Assembly (NCBI RefSeq): GCF_020171745.1
Contig: NZ_JAIVAH010000023.1
Span: forward strand, 62,001 to 126,000
Length of the DNA stretch: 64,000 bases
Reading direction: 5' to 3'
From: Prescottella equi
GTDB lineage: Bacteria; Actinomycetota; Actinomycetes; Mycobacteriales; Mycobacteriaceae
The notes under the pieces were generated by a model that was not told the origin of the DNA, did no database searches, and worked only from the letters and a program-made list of their open reading frames with translations. Positions within the stretch are counted from its first letter, which is position 1, and the number at the start of each line of letters is the position of its first letter. A program made the translations under genes and the position numbers. This document shows, piece by piece, positions 21,780 to 30,924 of this stretch.

Positions 21780-22403
21780 GTGCCCTACGCCCGTGACGAA
21801 CGCCACGCCCTCGTCGAGACGATGCGCACCGTCGGCCCCGACGCCCCGACGTTGTGCGGGGACTGGACCGCCCGCGACCTCGCCGCGCATCTCGTGCTGC
21901 GCGAGCGTCGCCTCGACGCGGCGCCCGGAATCATGGTCTCGGCCCTGGCGGGCCACACCGAGCGCGTCCAGCGGGGCATCGCCGCGCGGGAGTGGAGTGT
22001 CCTGCTCGATGACGTGGACTCCGGCCCGCCGGTCTGGTCGCCGTTCCACTGGGTCGACGAGCAGGCCAATCTCGCCGAGATGTTCGTCCACCACGAGGAC
22101 GTGCGCCGCGCCCGCGACGACTGGTCGGTGCGGACGCTGCCCGGCGGCATGCAGGACAAACTGTGGAAGGTTGCGACCGGGATCGGTCGCCGCAGCTACG
22201 GGCGGTCACCGGTCGGCATCGTTCTCGAACGTCCGGGCGGCGAGCGGGCCACAGTCCGCTCGGCGGGCGACCGCTCCGTCACGCTGCGGGGCGAGCCCGC
22301 CGAGCTGCTGATGCACGCGTTCGGCCGGGACCAGGCGCGGGTGGAGTTCGTCGGATCGGCCGAGGATGTGGCGGCAGTCACGGGACTCGATCGCAGCATG
22401 TGA
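21780..22403 (+). CDS. TIGR03085-family metal-binding protein (DinB / maleylpyruvate isomerase-like)
   Basis: A 207-residue helical protein starting VPYARDERHALVETM. The LCGDWTARDLAAHLVLRERR segment carries the histidine typical of the mycothiol-dependent maleylpyruvate isomerase N-domain. A second histidine pair lies in FVHHEDVRRA. The family is actinobacterial and presumed to bind metal and perhaps mycothiol. GTG 21780 is preferred because TACGGT (21769-21774) ends 5 nt upstream, suggesting a near-leaderless start; GTG 21756 is in frame but precedes that -10. Confidence 0.82.
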   Translation: MPYARDERHALVETMRTVGPDAPTLCGDWTARDLAAHLVLRERRLDAAPGIMVSALAGHTERVQRGIAAREWSVLLDDVDSGPPVWSPFHWVDEQANLAEMFVHHEDVRRARDDWSVRTLPGGMQDKLWKVATGIGRRSYGRSPVGIVLERPGGERATVRSAGDRSVTLRGEPAELLMHAFGRDQARVEFVGSAEDVAAVTGLDRSM

Positions 22404-22486
22404 GTACGACGGCGTGGTGACGCACGTCAGGACGGTTCGACGGGTGTGGCGGGTGTTGCGGATGGTCCGGATGGTGCCCGAGCGAC

Positions 22487-22492
22487 TAACCT
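22487..22492 (+). promoter_or_regulatory. -10 element, leaderless start of ftsK
   Basis: TAACCT is followed by exactly 7 nt and then ATG 22500; there is no ribosome-binding site. Confidence 0.62.
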
Positions 22493-22499
22493 GACCCCT

Positions 22500-25214
22500 A
22501 TGGCAGGTAAGACGAGCGCCCGCGGATCGAGTTCGACAGCATCCACCTCGCGGACCCGTGCGCGCTCGTCGGCCTCGACCGGGGGCGGCTCGAAGGGGTC
22601 CGGACGCGGCAGCGCGTCGTCGGGGGCACGCAAGCCCGCCGCCACTCGCCGGGCCCCGGCGCAACGTAAGCCCGCCGCATCCCGCGGTGCTGCGGGCGGC
22701 CGTCGACCGGCGCCCAAGAAGTCCTCACGGGGATCCGGCGCACTGGCGTCGATCGGGAAGGGCGTCGGCTCGGGGTGGTCTCTGGTCGCCAAGGGGGTCG
22801 GTGCCACCACCCGAACCTTCGGGAAGGCCACCGAGATCGAGCACGGCCACCGTCGGGACGGGATCGCGCTGGGCCTGATCGCCGTCAGTGTCGTGATCGC
22901 CGGCGGAATGTGGTTCTCGGCGGGCGGACCGGTGGGGGAGTGGATCGAGACCGCGGTCCGCGCGGTCGTCGGTGCGGTCGCTGCGGTCCTGCCGCTCCTC
23001 GGTATCGGCATCGCGATCGTCCTGATGCGAACCGAACCCAGGCCGGACATCCGTCCCCGACTGATCCTCGGATCGCTCCTCGTCGGTCTACCGGCCGTCG
23101 GCCTCTGGCACATCGCCGCGGGATCACCCACCACCTCGGGCGGCTGGCCGTCGGCGGCCGGGGTCGTCGGCTACGTCGTGGCCGGCCCGCTCACCAGCGG
23201 GGTGACCGCATGGCTGTCCGCCCCGCTGCTGCTGATGGCGATGTTCTTCGGCGTCCTGTTGCTCACCGGGACCACCGTCCGTGAGGTTCCCGAACGCTTC
23301 CGCTCGTACTTCGGCACGTCGTACGACGACGACGAGTACGACCACGCCCACGATCCGGACTTCGACGACGAGCACGACGGCTACGGGACCGATGACTACG
23401 ACCCCGCAGGCTTCGACGCCGACGGCTACCCGGTCGACGGCGGCCGCCCCGCCCGTCGCACACCGCGTCGTCGCCGCACCACCCCCGAACTGAACTACCC
23501 GACCGACGAGGTCCACCCCGAAGCGGCCACCGAGGTGCTCGGGCTGTGGGATCCGGGCGACCCCGTGCCCACCCCGCCCGAACCGGAACCCGAACCCGAG
23601 CCGGAACCGGCGCCGCCGGTGCGGCCGAAGCCGCGCGCGAAGGTCGCACCGACGCCGAAACCGGAGCCCGAGCCCGCGGACCGGATGGAAACGCTCGTCC
23701 CCGACCGGGTTGTCGAGGGCGACTACGCGCTGCCGCCTCTGTCGCTGCTGGTCGAGGGCGATCCGCCCAAGCTCGGCAGCAAGGCCAACGACGCGATGAT
23801 CGAGGCGATCACCGAGGTCCTGCAGCAGTTCAAGATCGACGCGGCCGTGACCGGCTATACCCGTGGCCCCACCGTCACCCGCTACGAGGTGGAACTCGGA
23901 CCCGGTGTGAAGGTCGAGAAGATCACCGCACTCGCCCGCAACATCGCGTACGCGGTCGCGACCGACAACGTGCGACTGCTGGCGCCGATCCCGGGCAAGT
24001 CCGCGGTCGGCATCGAGGTGCCCAACTCGGACCGCGAGATGGTGCGCCTGTCGGACGTCCTCGGGGCGCCGTCGACCCGCAAGGACCACCACCCGCTGGT
24101 GATCGGCCTCGGCAAGGACATCGAGGGCGACTTCGTCAGCGCCAACCTCGCCAAGATGCCGCACCTTCTCGTCGCCGGTTCCACCGGTTCCGGTAAGTCC
24201 AGCTTCGTGAACTCGATGCTGGTCTCGCTGCTGACCCGCGCGACCCCGGACGAGGTCCGGATGATCCTCATCGATCCCAAGATGGTGGAGCTCACCCCCT
24301 ACGAGGGCATCCCGCACCTGATCACGCCGATCATCACGCAGCCCAAGAAGGCGGCCGCGGCGCTCGCGTGGCTCGTCGAGGAGATGGAGCAGCGCTACCA
24401 GGACATGCAGGCCAGCCGGGTCCGGCACATCGACGACTTCAACGCCAAGGTCAAGTCCGGGGAGATCACGACGCCGCTCGGCAGCGAGCGGGTGTACCGG
24501 CCGTACCCGTACATCCTCGCGATCGTCGACGAGCTGGCCGACCTGATGATGACCGCGCCGCGCGACGTCGAGGAGGCGATCGTCCGCATTACGCAGAAGG
24601 CACGTGCCGCCGGCATCCACCTGGTGCTTGCGACGCAGCGGCCGTCGGTCGACGTCGTCACGGGCCTGATCAAGACGAACGTGCCGTCGCGTCTCGCGTT
24701 CGCGACCTCGTCGCTGACGGACTCGCGGGTCATCCTCGACCAGCCGGGCGCCGAGAAGCTCATCGGCATGGGTGACGGGCTGTTCCTGCCGATGGGCGCG
24801 GGTAAGCCGGTCCGCATGCAGGGCGCCTTCATCACCGACGAGGAGATCTCCGCCGTCGTCGACTTCACCAAGAACCAGGCCGAGCCCGAGTACACCGAAG
24901 GCGTGACGGCGGCGAAGGCGGGGGAGAAGAAGGACGTCGACCCCGACATCGGCGACGACATGGATGTTCTGCTGCAGGCCGTCGAGCTTGTGGTGTCGAG
25001 CCAGTTCGGTTCGACGTCGATGCTGCAGCGCAAGCTGCGCGTCGGTTTCGCCAAGGCCGGCCGCCTCATGGACCTCATGGAGACGCGCGGTGTCGTGGGT
25101 CCGAGCGAGGGGTCGAAGGCGCGCGAGGTCCTGATCAAGTCGGACGAGCTCGAGGGACTGCTGTGGTCGATCCGGGGCGGAGACCCGGAGTCGGCGCCCG
25201 GGGACGGCGAGTGA
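22500..25214 (+). CDS. ftsK: DNA translocase FtsK/SpoIIIE
   Basis: A 904-residue septal DNA pump that moves chromosome ends and delivers XerCD sites at division. A Ser/Arg/Lys-rich leader (1-90) precedes about four TM segments (about 118-265). An acidic Asp/Tyr-rich and Pro/Glu-rich linker follows (about 275-400), including [13 protein letters not shown]. The motor carries Walker [10 protein letters not shown] near 560 and the Walker B-like [17 protein letters not shown]-terminal gamma winged helix ([18 protein letters not shown]) reads KOPS. Length is close to mycobacterial FtsK. The next gene, terC, has its own riboswitch-controlled leader. Confidence 0.97.
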   Translation: MAGKTSARGSSSTASTSRTRARSSASTGGGSKGSGRGSASSGARKPAATRRAPAQRKPAASRGAAGGRRPAPKKSSRGSGALASIGKGVGSGWSLVAKGVGATTRTFGKATEIEHGHRRDGIALGLIAVSVVIAGGMWFSAGGPVGEWIETAVRAVVGAVAAVLPLLGIGIAIVLMRTEPRPDIRPRLILGSLLVGLPAVGLWHIAAGSPTTSGGWPSAAGVVGYVVAGPLTSGVTAWLSAPLLLMAMFFGVLLLTGTTVREVPERFRSYFGTSYDDDEYDHAHDPDFDDEHDGYGTDDYDPAGFDADGYPVDGGRPARRTPRRRRTTPELNYPTDEVHPEAATEVLGLWDPGDPVPTPPEPEPEPEPEPAPPVRPKPRAKVAPTPKPEPEPADRMETLVPDRVVEGDYALPPLSLLVEGDPPKLGSKANDAMIEAITEVLQQFKIDAAVTGYTRGPTVTRYEVELGPGVKVEKITALARNIAYAVATDNVRLLAPIPGKSAVGIEVPNSDREMVRLSDVLGAPSTRKDHHPLVIGLGKDIEGDFVSANLAKMPHLLVAGSTGSGKSSFVNSMLVSLLTRATPDEVRMILIDPKMVELTPYEGIPHLITPIITQPKKAAAALAWLVEEMEQRYQDMQASRVRHIDDFNAKVKSGEITTPLGSERVYRPYPYILAIVDELADLMMTAPRDVEEAIVRITQKARAAGIHLVLATQRPSVDVVTGLIKTNVPSRLAFATSSLTDSRVILDQPGAEKLIGMGDGLFLPMGAGKPVRMQGAFITDEEISAVVDFTKNQAEPEYTEGVTAAKAGEKKDVDPDIGDDMDVLLQAVELVVSSQFGSTSMLQRKLRVGFAKAGRLMDLMETRGVVGPSEGSKAREVLIKSDELEGLLWSIRGGDPESAPGDGE

Positions 25215-25276
25215 CCTGACCGTTCTGTCCGGATTCAGCGGCGCCGCCGCGCCTGTGGTTGAATAGGAAGCACTTT

Positions 25277-25430
25277 GGAGGGGAGTATCCCCATTCCTGC
25301 GGCAGATACGTCAACACGATCGGCACCGTTGCCGGTCCGGGTCTGTCGGCTGATCGGAACCGGCATCGCCGGCCGATCGGTGGGAGAGACCTCCGGTGGT
25401 GACGCTTACCTACCGGAGGGCAATTAGCTG
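25277..25430 (+). promoter_or_regulatory. yybP-ykoY manganese riboswitch controlling terC
   Basis: The leader contains both conserved loops: GGGGAGTA (25280-25287) and, near the 3' end, GGGAGAGACC (25382-25391). A CGTCAACACGAT segment and variable GC-rich stems lie between. P1 is formed by GGAGG (25277-25281) with CCTCC (25390-25394). The same CCTCCGGT (25390-25397) is complementary over 8 nt to ACCGGAGG (25412-25419), which contains the terC Shine-Dalgarno. Ligand binding would thus free the ribosome site: a translational ON switch. Upstream bases from 25215 to 25276 show no clear promoter. Confidence 0.85.
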
Positions 25431-26429
25431 ATGCATGTCTCCCCACTCGTCTGGATCATCACCTGCTTGGTGATCCTCGGACTCTTCGTCTTCGACTTCT
25501 TCGCGCACGTGCGCACACCGCACGCCCCGACGTTCCGCGAGTCGGCCTTCTGGTCGGCGGTCTACATCGGACTGGCGATCGTGTTCGGCCTGATCGTGAT
25601 GTCGATCTGGGGCACGACATTCGGCGGTGAATACTTCGCCGGATACGTCACGGAGAAGGCGTTGTCGGTGGACAACCTCTTCGTCTTCGTGATCATCATG
25701 TCCACCTTCGCGGTGCCACGTGAGTACCAGCAGAAGGTGCTACTCATCGGCATCGTGATGGCGCTGGTCATGCGTGGCATCTTCATCGCGGTCGGTGCCG
25801 CGGCGATCAACACCTACAGCTGGGTATTCTACCTCTTCGGTGCCTTCCTCATCTTCACGGCTGTGAAGCTGGTCAAGGACTCGGGCCACGAGGCCGAGGT
25901 GGAGGAGAAGCGCGACAGCCGGATCATCAGGCTGACGAAGAAGCTGCTGCCGACAACCGAGGAATACGACGGCGACAAGCTCGTCACCAAGATCGACGGC
26001 AAGCGCGTCGTGACCCCGCTGCTGCTGGCGCTGGTCGTCATCGGCTTCACCGACGTCCTCTTCGCGCTCGACTCGATCCCCGCGATCTACGGCCTCACGC
26101 AGGAGCCGTACCTGGTGTTCACCGCGAACGCATTCGCGCTCATGGGCCTGCGTCAGCTGTACTTCCTCATCGGCGGCCTGCTCGAGCGTCTGGTGTACCT
26201 GTCCTACGGCCTGTCCATCATCCTGGCCTTCATCGGTGTGAAGCTGGTGCTGCACGCGCTGCACGAGAACACCCTGCCGTTCATCAACGGCGGCGAGCAC
26301 GTCTCCGTCCCGGAGATCTCCACCGTGATGTCGCTCAGCGTCATCATGGGCGTGCTCGTGGTGACGACGGTCGCGAGCCTGATCAAGACCCGCAACGACA
26401 AGTCCGACAACACTCCGGTCGCCAGCTAG
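25431..26429 (+). CDS. TerC-family membrane protein (Alx-like, probable Mn exporter)
   Basis: A 332-residue integral membrane protein with about nine TM segments. Family features are TEKALSVDNLFVFVIIMS in the first half and FTDVLFALDSIPAIYGLTQ in the second, the acidic intramembrane motifs of the TerC/Alx group. A charged cytoplasmic loop (about 145-185) separates the halves. Members under yybP-ykoY riboswitches are linked to manganese export or metalation of secreted proteins, which fits the leader here. ATG 25431 has GGAGGG 10 nt upstream. Confidence 0.92.
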   Translation: MHVSPLVWIITCLVILGLFVFDFFAHVRTPHAPTFRESAFWSAVYIGLAIVFGLIVMSIWGTTFGGEYFAGYVTEKALSVDNLFVFVIIMSTFAVPREYQQKVLLIGIVMALVMRGIFIAVGAAAINTYSWVFYLFGAFLIFTAVKLVKDSGHEAEVEEKRDSRIIRLTKKLLPTTEEYDGDKLVTKIDGKRVVTPLLLALVVIGFTDVLFALDSIPAIYGLTQEPYLVFTANAFALMGLRQLYFLIGGLLERLVYLSYGLSIILAFIGVKLVLHALHENTLPFINGGEHVSVPEISTVMSLSVIMGVLVVTTVASLIKTRNDKSDNTPVAS

Positions 26430-26449
26430 CGGGCACCGCGGTGACAGCG

Positions 26450-26480
26450 ACGCCGGCCGGGCCCATCGTCCGGCCGGCGT
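26450..26480. terminator. 11-bp hairpin between convergent terC and YciI-like genes
   Basis: ACGCCGGCCGG (26450-26460) pairs perfectly with 26470-26480 around a 9-nt loop. It lies 21 nt after the terC stop and just past the end of the opposite gene, so it can serve both; no U-tract. Confidence 0.6.
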
Positions 26481-26487
26481 TCGCGGC

Positions 26488-26772
26488 TCACTTCACGAAG
26501 ACACCGAACACCGGGATCCATTCGCGGACGACGCGGTGCTCCACCAGGTCGCGCTTCGCGAACGGATCCTGGTCGAACAGCGCTTCCACGTCGCCGGCGG
26601 TCGCGGCCTCGACCATCATCAGGGCGCCGCCGCCGTCGGCGAACGGCCCGGACGAATGCACGATGCCCCGGCGGACGAGGTCCGCGAGCCACGCACGGTG
26701 ATCCGTGCGGTGGTCGTCGCGTTCCGCGGACTTCTCGTGTGCGTACGTGTACTGGACGGCGAACAGCGGCAT
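26488..26772 (-). CDS. YciI-family (YCII-related) protein
   Basis: A 94-residue ferredoxin-like-fold protein. The family's conserved HRAWLADLVRRG with its His, the SSGPFADGGGALMMVEA strand and DPFAKRDLVEHRVVREW near the end are all present. The His/Asp pair suggests a small hydrolase or dehydrochlorinase-like site, but the activity is unknown. ATG 26772 follows GAGGAAAC. It lies 30 nt downstream of argA in the same direction, possibly cotranscribed. Confidence 0.88.
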   Translation of the reverse strand: MPLFAVQYTYAHEKSAERDDHRTDHRAWLADLVRRGIVHSSGPFADGGGALMMVEAATAGDVEALFDQDPFAKRDLVEHRVVREWIPVFGVFVK

Positions 26773-26802
26773 TGTTTCCTCGATCCCTGAGTCCGGACGT
26801 GC

Positions 26803-27354
26803 TCAGAGGGTGAGCAGCATGCGGGTATTACCCAGCGTATTCGGCTTGACATAGCTCAGGTCCAGGAACTCGGCGACACCGGTGTCGTAGGACCGGCACA
26901 TCTCGGCATACACCTCCGCGGTGACGGGTGTGCCCTCGATCTCCGCGAATCCGTGCTTGGCGAAGAAGTTGACCTCGAAGGTGAGTACGAACAGTCGCTC
27001 GAGTTCCAACTCGCGTGCCACCTCGATCAGCTTCGCCACCACGAGATGGCCGGCGCCTCGTCCCTTGACCGACGGATCGACCGCGACGGTGCGGACCTCG
27101 CCGAGATCCGACCACAGCACGTGCATCGCGCCGCAGCCGACGACGTTGCCGGCCTCCTCCACCACCCAGAACTCCTGCACGGCCTCGTAAAGCGTCACGA
27201 GATTCTTCTCGAGCAGGATCTTTCCGGCATAAATGTCGATGAGGCGCTTGATCTCCGGTACGTCCGAGGTGCGCGCGCGTCGCACCTTCATCCCTTCAGC
27301 CTCGTTCGTTCCAGCCGTCGGAGTCCCAGAAGTCATGTGGTGCACAGTAGTCAT
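26803..27354 (-). CDS. argA: Amino-acid N-acetyltransferase (GNAT, Rv2747-type ArgA)
   Basis: A 183-residue GNAT protein closely resembling the short mycobacterial ArgA (Rv2747), which makes N-acetylglutamate for arginine synthesis without a kinase-like domain. Conserved are VRRARTSDVPEIKRLID, the acetyl-CoA loop VKGRGAGH, CGAMHVLWSDLGEVRTVAV and GVAEFLDLSYVKPNTLGN at the C-terminus. Starts at ATG 27354 or in-frame ATG 27339 are both possible; the extra N-terminal residues before VRRARTSD look unstructured. It is divergent from the pgsA-type gene. Confidence 0.88.
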   Translation of the reverse strand: MTTVHHMTSGTPTAGTNEAEGMKVRRARTSDVPEIKRLIDIYAGKILLEKNLVTLYEAVQEFWVVEEAGNVVGCGAMHVLWSDLGEVRTVAVDPSVKGRGAGHLVVAKLIEVARELELERLFVLTFEVNFFAKHGFAEIEGTPVTAEVYAEMCRSYDTGVAEFLDLSYVKPNTLGNTRMLLTL

Positions 27355-27459
27355 CCCCCGAACCGATATTGTGAGCAGTGTGCCGCCCCGATCCGTCGCC
27401 CCACATCACGTCCCGTTCGTCTCGGGCGTGCCTCGGCGAACCGTCGGATCGGATCGGTC

Positions 27460-28098
27460 ATGAGCGCCCCGCGCCGTGACACGGCCGCCGCAGCACCCGA
27501 CGCCCAGCCCGGCGTCGGTATCGCCCCGCACACCCCGGTGCCGCTGCTGAACATCGCGAACATCCTCACGATCCTGCGCATCGTGCTGGTACCGGTGTTC
27601 CTGGTGGCGCTGTTCATGGACGACGGGCATTCCACGGGGTGGCGGATCGCCGCCACATCGATTTTCGCGATCGCCGCCCTGACCGACCGGGTCGACGGAC
27701 AACTGGCCCGCAAGCACGGGCTGGTCACCGATTTCGGGAAGATGGCGGATCCGATCGCGGACAAGGCGCTGATCGGCGCCGCCCTGGTCGGGTTGTCGTT
27801 GCTCGGCGACCTGTCGTGGTGGGTGACCGGCATCATCGCGGCGCGCGAGCTGGGAATCACGCTGATGCGCTTCGCGGTGCTCCGCCACGGAGTGATTCCG
27901 GCCGGACGCGGCGGCAAGCTCAAGACGCTCGTGCAGTCCGTCGCGATCGGCCTGTACCTGGCCCCGCTGCCGGACGCGTTCGCGCCGGTGAGTGCCACGT
28001 TGATGGGCTTCGCCGTCGTGCTGACGGTGGTCACGGGACTCGACTACGTGATCCAGGCGGTGCGCTTGCGCGCCGGGGTGCGGCGCGCAAGCGCATGA
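27460..28098 (+). CDS. CDP-alcohol phosphatidyltransferase (PgsA3-type)
   Basis: A 212-residue membrane enzyme of the phosphatidylglycerophosphate synthase family. The complete signature D-x2-D-G-x2-A-R-x8-G-x3-D-x3-D is visible in DRVDGQLARKHG and DFGKMADPIAD (D76, D79, G80, A83, R84, G93, D97, D101). About five TM segments follow a hydrophilic 25-residue N-terminus. The position upstream of cinA-clgR-pspA equals M. tuberculosis pgsA3. The exact acceptor alcohol (glycerol-3-phosphate is likeliest) is not determined. The stop overlaps the next start by ATGA. Confidence 0.88.
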   Translation: MSAPRRDTAAAAPDAQPGVGIAPHTPVPLLNIANILTILRIVLVPVFLVALFMDDGHSTGWRIAATSIFAIAALTDRVDGQLARKHGLVTDFGKMADPIADKALIGAALVGLSLLGDLSWWVTGIIAARELGITLMRFAVLRHGVIPAGRGGKLKTLVQSVAIGLYLAPLPDAFAPVSATLMGFAVVLTVVTGLDYVIQAVRLRAGVRRASA

Positions 28099-28583
28099 CG
28101 GACCCGCTCACGGCGGTGGTACCCGCCCACGAACTGGTCGAAGCGCTGGTTCGTCGGGGCCAGACCCTGGCCACGGCCGAGTCGCTCACCGCGGGCCTGC
28201 TCGCGGCCACCGTGGCGGGCGTGCCCGGCGCGAGCGCTGTGCTGCGCGGCGGGCTGATCGTCTACGCCACGGATCTCAAGGGCAGTCTCGCCGGTGTCGA
28301 CTCGGCCGTGCTCGCGTCGGACGGCCCGGTGGCTGCCTCTACGGCGGCGCAACTCGCGGAGGGCGCGCGGGACCGCTGCGCTGCCGACTGGGGGATCGGG
28401 CTGACCGGTGTCGCCGGACCGGACCCGCAGGACGGGCATGCTCCCGGGACGGTGTTCCTCGGGGTGAGCGGACCGGACGGTACCGAGGTCACCGCCCTGC
28501 AGTTGTCGGGTGAGCGATGGGAAATACGGTTCGGCAGTGTGCGACTGGCAGTGTCGAGTTTGCTCGATCGTCTGGCGCGATAG
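28095..28583 (+). CDS. CinA C-terminal-family nicotinamide-nucleotide amidase
   Basis: A 162-residue stand-alone CinA C-terminal domain (PncC-like) that deamidates NMN. Hallmarks are [23 protein letters not shown] near residue 23 with the catalytic Ser/Lys-type pocket, [12 protein letters not shown], and [22 protein letters not shown] 28095 overlaps the stop of the phosphatidyltransferase gene, so translation is coupled, and clgR follows 73 nt later. Confidence 0.88.
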   Translation: MTDPLTAVVPAHELVEALVRRGQTLATAESLTAGLLAATVAGVPGASAVLRGGLIVYATDLKGSLAGVDSAVLASDGPVAASTAAQLAEGARDRCAADWGIGLTGVAGPDPQDGHAPGTVFLGVSGPDGTEVTALQLSGERWEIRFGSVRLAVSSLLDRLAR

Positions 28584-28590
28584 GGTTTCG

Positions 28591-28617
28591 GGAACCAATC
28601 GCTCGCGTTCGTGCGTT
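28591..28617 (+). promoter_or_regulatory. ECF sigma (SigE-type) promoter of clgR
   Basis: GGAACC at 28591-28596 and GTT at 28615-28617 are separated by exactly 18 nt, the mycobacterial SigE pattern (GGAAC-N18-GTT). Predicted transcription start is near 28624, about 33 nt before clgR. In M. tuberculosis clgR is SigE-dependent. Confidence 0.65.
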
Positions 28618-28656
28618 TGTATTCACGAGTGGGGTGTCGGAAGAAGGAGGAGCGAG

Positions 28657-29004
28657 ATGGCGCTGCTATTGCGTGAGGCAATCGGTGACAGTCTTCGGCG
28701 CACACGCGTGTCGCAGAGCCGAACGCTGCGTGAGGTGTCGAACAGCGCGCGCGTCAGTCTCGGGTACCTCTCCGAGATCGAGCGGGGTCGCAAGGAAGCG
28801 TCGAGCGAACTGCTCGCCGCCATTTGCGACGCCCTCGAGGTTCCGCTGTCCGAGGTGCTGGTCGACGTCAGCGAGTCGCTGGCGGTCAAGCCGCCGGAGA
28901 CGGCCGGCACGGCCACCGGGGCACAACAGGTCAGCGGGCGCATCGCACAGGACACCCGGGTCGTGATCCCGGCACCTACGGCGCGCGCACTGGCAGCGGC
29001 CTGA
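28657..29004 (+). CDS. clgR: XRE-family regulator ClgR
   Basis: A 115-residue transcription activator of clp protease, psp and chaperone genes. A Cro/CI helix-turn-helix occupies about residues 7-65 ([38 protein letters not shown]), and the tail contains [15 protein letters not shown]. The hydrophobic AlaAla C-terminus resembles the degron through which actinobacterial ClgR is turned over by Clp protease. ATG 28657 has GAAGGAGGAG upstream. It heads the clgR-pspA-pspM order. Confidence 0.93.
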   Translation: MALLLREAIGDSLRRTRVSQSRTLREVSNSARVSLGYLSEIERGRKEASSELLAAICDALEVPLSEVLVDVSESLAVKPPETAGTATGAQQVSGRIAQDTRVVIPAPTARALAAA

Positions 29005-29031
29005 GTCGTGCACCCGGCACGTACGAACGGA

Positions 29032-29037
29032 TAGATT
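29032..29037 (+). promoter_or_regulatory. Possible -10 element for pspA
   Basis: TAGATT in the 180-nt clgR-pspA gap would start a transcript near 29045. No -35 or ClgR box could be assigned with confidence. Confidence 0.35.
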
Positions 29038-29184
29038 CACAGGTAGACGGTCGTCGGGGATGCCGCGAACCACGCGGTTCGTGGCACCCATCGATCGGCA
29101 GGGGCAGAACTCGTATTCGATGTGCGACGGTCGCGCATCGGGTCGCGCATGGCGCGGCGCACCAGATGGAGGCAGGATCAACCC

Positions 29185-30009
29185 ATGGCTAATCCTTTCG
29201 TCAAGGGCTGGAAGTACCTGATGGCGCTCTTCAATTCCAAGATTGATGAGAAGGCCGACCCCAAGGTTCAGATTCAGCAGGCGATCGAGGACGCGCAGCG
29301 TCAGCACCAGGCCCTGTCGCAGCAGGCGGCGTCTGTCATCGGCAACCAGCGCCAGCTGGAGATGAAGCTCAGCCGTCAGCTCGACGAGGTCGAGAAGCTG
29401 AATGCGAACGCGCGCCAGGCTGTCACGCTCGCCGATCAGGCCGCCACCGCCGGTGACAACGAGAAGGCCATCCAGTACACCAACGCGGCCGAGGCGTTCG
29501 CGGCGCAGCTCGTCACGGCGGAGCAGTCCGTCGAGGACCTCAAGGTGCTGCACGACCAGGCCCTGCAGGCGGCCGCGCAGGCGAAGAAGGCCGTCGAGCA
29601 GAACGCCATGACGCTGCAGTCGAAGGTCGCCGAGCGCACCAAGCTGCTCAGCCAGCTCGAGCAGGCCAAGATGCAGGAGCGCGTCTCGGACTCGCTGCGG
29701 TCGATGGACCAGACCCTGGCCGCGCCGGGCAACACCCCGAGCCTCGACGCGGTCCGCGAGAAGATCGAGCAGCGCTACGCCAACGCGCTCGGCGCCGCGG
29801 AGCTGGCCCAGAACTCGGTGCAGGGTCGCATGATGGAGGTCCAGCAGGCGAGCGTCCAGATGGCCGGACACAGCCGTCTCGAGCAGATCCGCGCCTCGAT
29901 GAAGGGCGACGCCCTCCCTTCCGGTGGCGCCACCGCGACTCCGGCGCAGCCGGCAGCCGCCCCGGAGCCTCCGGCGGCGTCCGCCAACGGTGAAACCTCC
30001 GCGCAGTAG
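29185..30009 (+). CDS. pspA: Phage-shock protein A (PspA/IM30, 35-kDa antigen type)
   Basis: A 274-residue ESCRT-III-like membrane-stress protein. The N-terminal amphipathic segment [20 protein letters not shown] binds membranes. A long coiled coil rich in Gln/Ala/Glu (about 25-230) drives oligomerisation, and a Pro/Ala-rich tail ends at residue 274. ATG 29185 follows GGAGGCAGGA. It lies after clgR, as in mycobacteria, where PspA restrains ClgR while stress is absent. Confidence 0.95.
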   Translation: MANPFVKGWKYLMALFNSKIDEKADPKVQIQQAIEDAQRQHQALSQQAASVIGNQRQLEMKLSRQLDEVEKLNANARQAVTLADQAATAGDNEKAIQYTNAAEAFAAQLVTAEQSVEDLKVLHDQALQAAAQAKKAVEQNAMTLQSKVAERTKLLSQLEQAKMQERVSDSLRSMDQTLAAPGNTPSLDAVREKIEQRYANALGAAELAQNSVQGRMMEVQQASVQMAGHSRLEQIRASMKGDALPSGGATATPAQPAAAPEPPAASANGETSAQ

Positions 30010-30042
30010 GAACGCTGAGCGGCGAACACGAAGACGGGTTCG

Positions 30043-30912
30043 ATGAGCAACGCACGAGACGGCCGGTCCGGGAGACGATCCCGGCCGGCCGGCTCTGTAT
30101 TCGGAGAGGCATCGACGCTCGCCGGCAACGCGGCGTCCGCGGTGACGAGCGCGCAGAACGTGCTGCGTGAGGTAAGCGGCAGCGTCGCCGACAGCGTCCG
30201 GCGATGGTCGGATCCACGCGAGCGGATGCTCCGTAAGCGGCGTCGGGCCCGTAAACGCGCGACCCGGTTCGGCATCGCGTCGGGCGCCGGTGTCGTGGGC
30301 ACGGCCTCGCTCGCGGTCGCGTCGGCGCCGGACTGGACCGTCGTCGCCACAGGCGGTGCGGCCGCGCTGTTCGCGGTACCGGCGGTCGTCGCAGTCGGCA
30401 CCTACCGCCGGCTGACGGCCACCCCGCTGCCCCCGGCCACGGTCACCCGCCAACCGCTGCCACCCGCGGGGTCGGCGGCGCGGGCGCCCATGGAACGACT
30501 CACGGCCGCAGAGACCAGCCTGAACCAGATCCTCGGGGTCCTGGGGCGGTCCGCGGTGGTCGACGTCGACGAGCTCGACCACACGGGCGAGACAGCGCGA
30601 GCGGCGTCAGCGGCCCTGCGAGCGGTCGCGTCCGACGTCGTTGCGATGGAGAACGCGGGGCGGGGGACCGCCGCGGCTGCCCCGCATCTCGAGCACGCCG
30701 TCCGCAACGCCGAGCAGCAGCTCGCCGACGGTGTAGTGCAGTACGAGGGGCTCGTCACCGCGGCCGCGCGGATGACCGCTCCCGCGCAGTCGTCGTCGTA
30801 CTCGCTGCTCGACCAGCAGCGGCAGGAGCTGCTGTCCGCGTCGGACCGGCTGGAAGGCTGGGCCGACGCGCTCGGCGAGGTCGACGAGATCGAGCGCCGG
30901 TTCCGTCGCTGA
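30043..30912 (+). CDS. pspM: Phage-shock envelope stress protein PspM (Rv2743c-like)
   Basis: A 289-residue membrane protein. A basic N-terminus contains RMLRKRRRARKRATRF. Two hydrophobic segments are near residues 75-98 and 103-125. A helical soluble C-terminal domain contains a heptad-like stretch (about 150-289). In M. tuberculosis the corresponding protein anchors PspA at the membrane. The mycobacterial pspN gene does not follow; the biotin transporter operon on the other strand does, with stops 12 nt apart. Confidence 0.85.
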   Translation: MSNARDGRSGRRSRPAGSVFGEASTLAGNAASAVTSAQNVLREVSGSVADSVRRWSDPRERMLRKRRRARKRATRFGIASGAGVVGTASLAVASAPDWTVVATGGAAALFAVPAVVAVGTYRRLTATPLPPATVTRQPLPPAGSAARAPMERLTAAETSLNQILGVLGRSAVVDVDELDHTGETARAASAALRAVASDVVAMENAGRGTAAAAPHLEHAVRNAEQQLADGVVQYEGLVTAAARMTAPAQSSSYSLLDQQRQELLSASDRLEGWADALGEVDEIERRFRR

Positions 30913-30924
30913 AGTGCGGGTCCG

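Noticed and set aside
25431-26429. Tellurite-resistance function for terC
   Set aside because: The TerC name is historical; the manganese riboswitch and lack of other ter genes argue for metal homeostasis.
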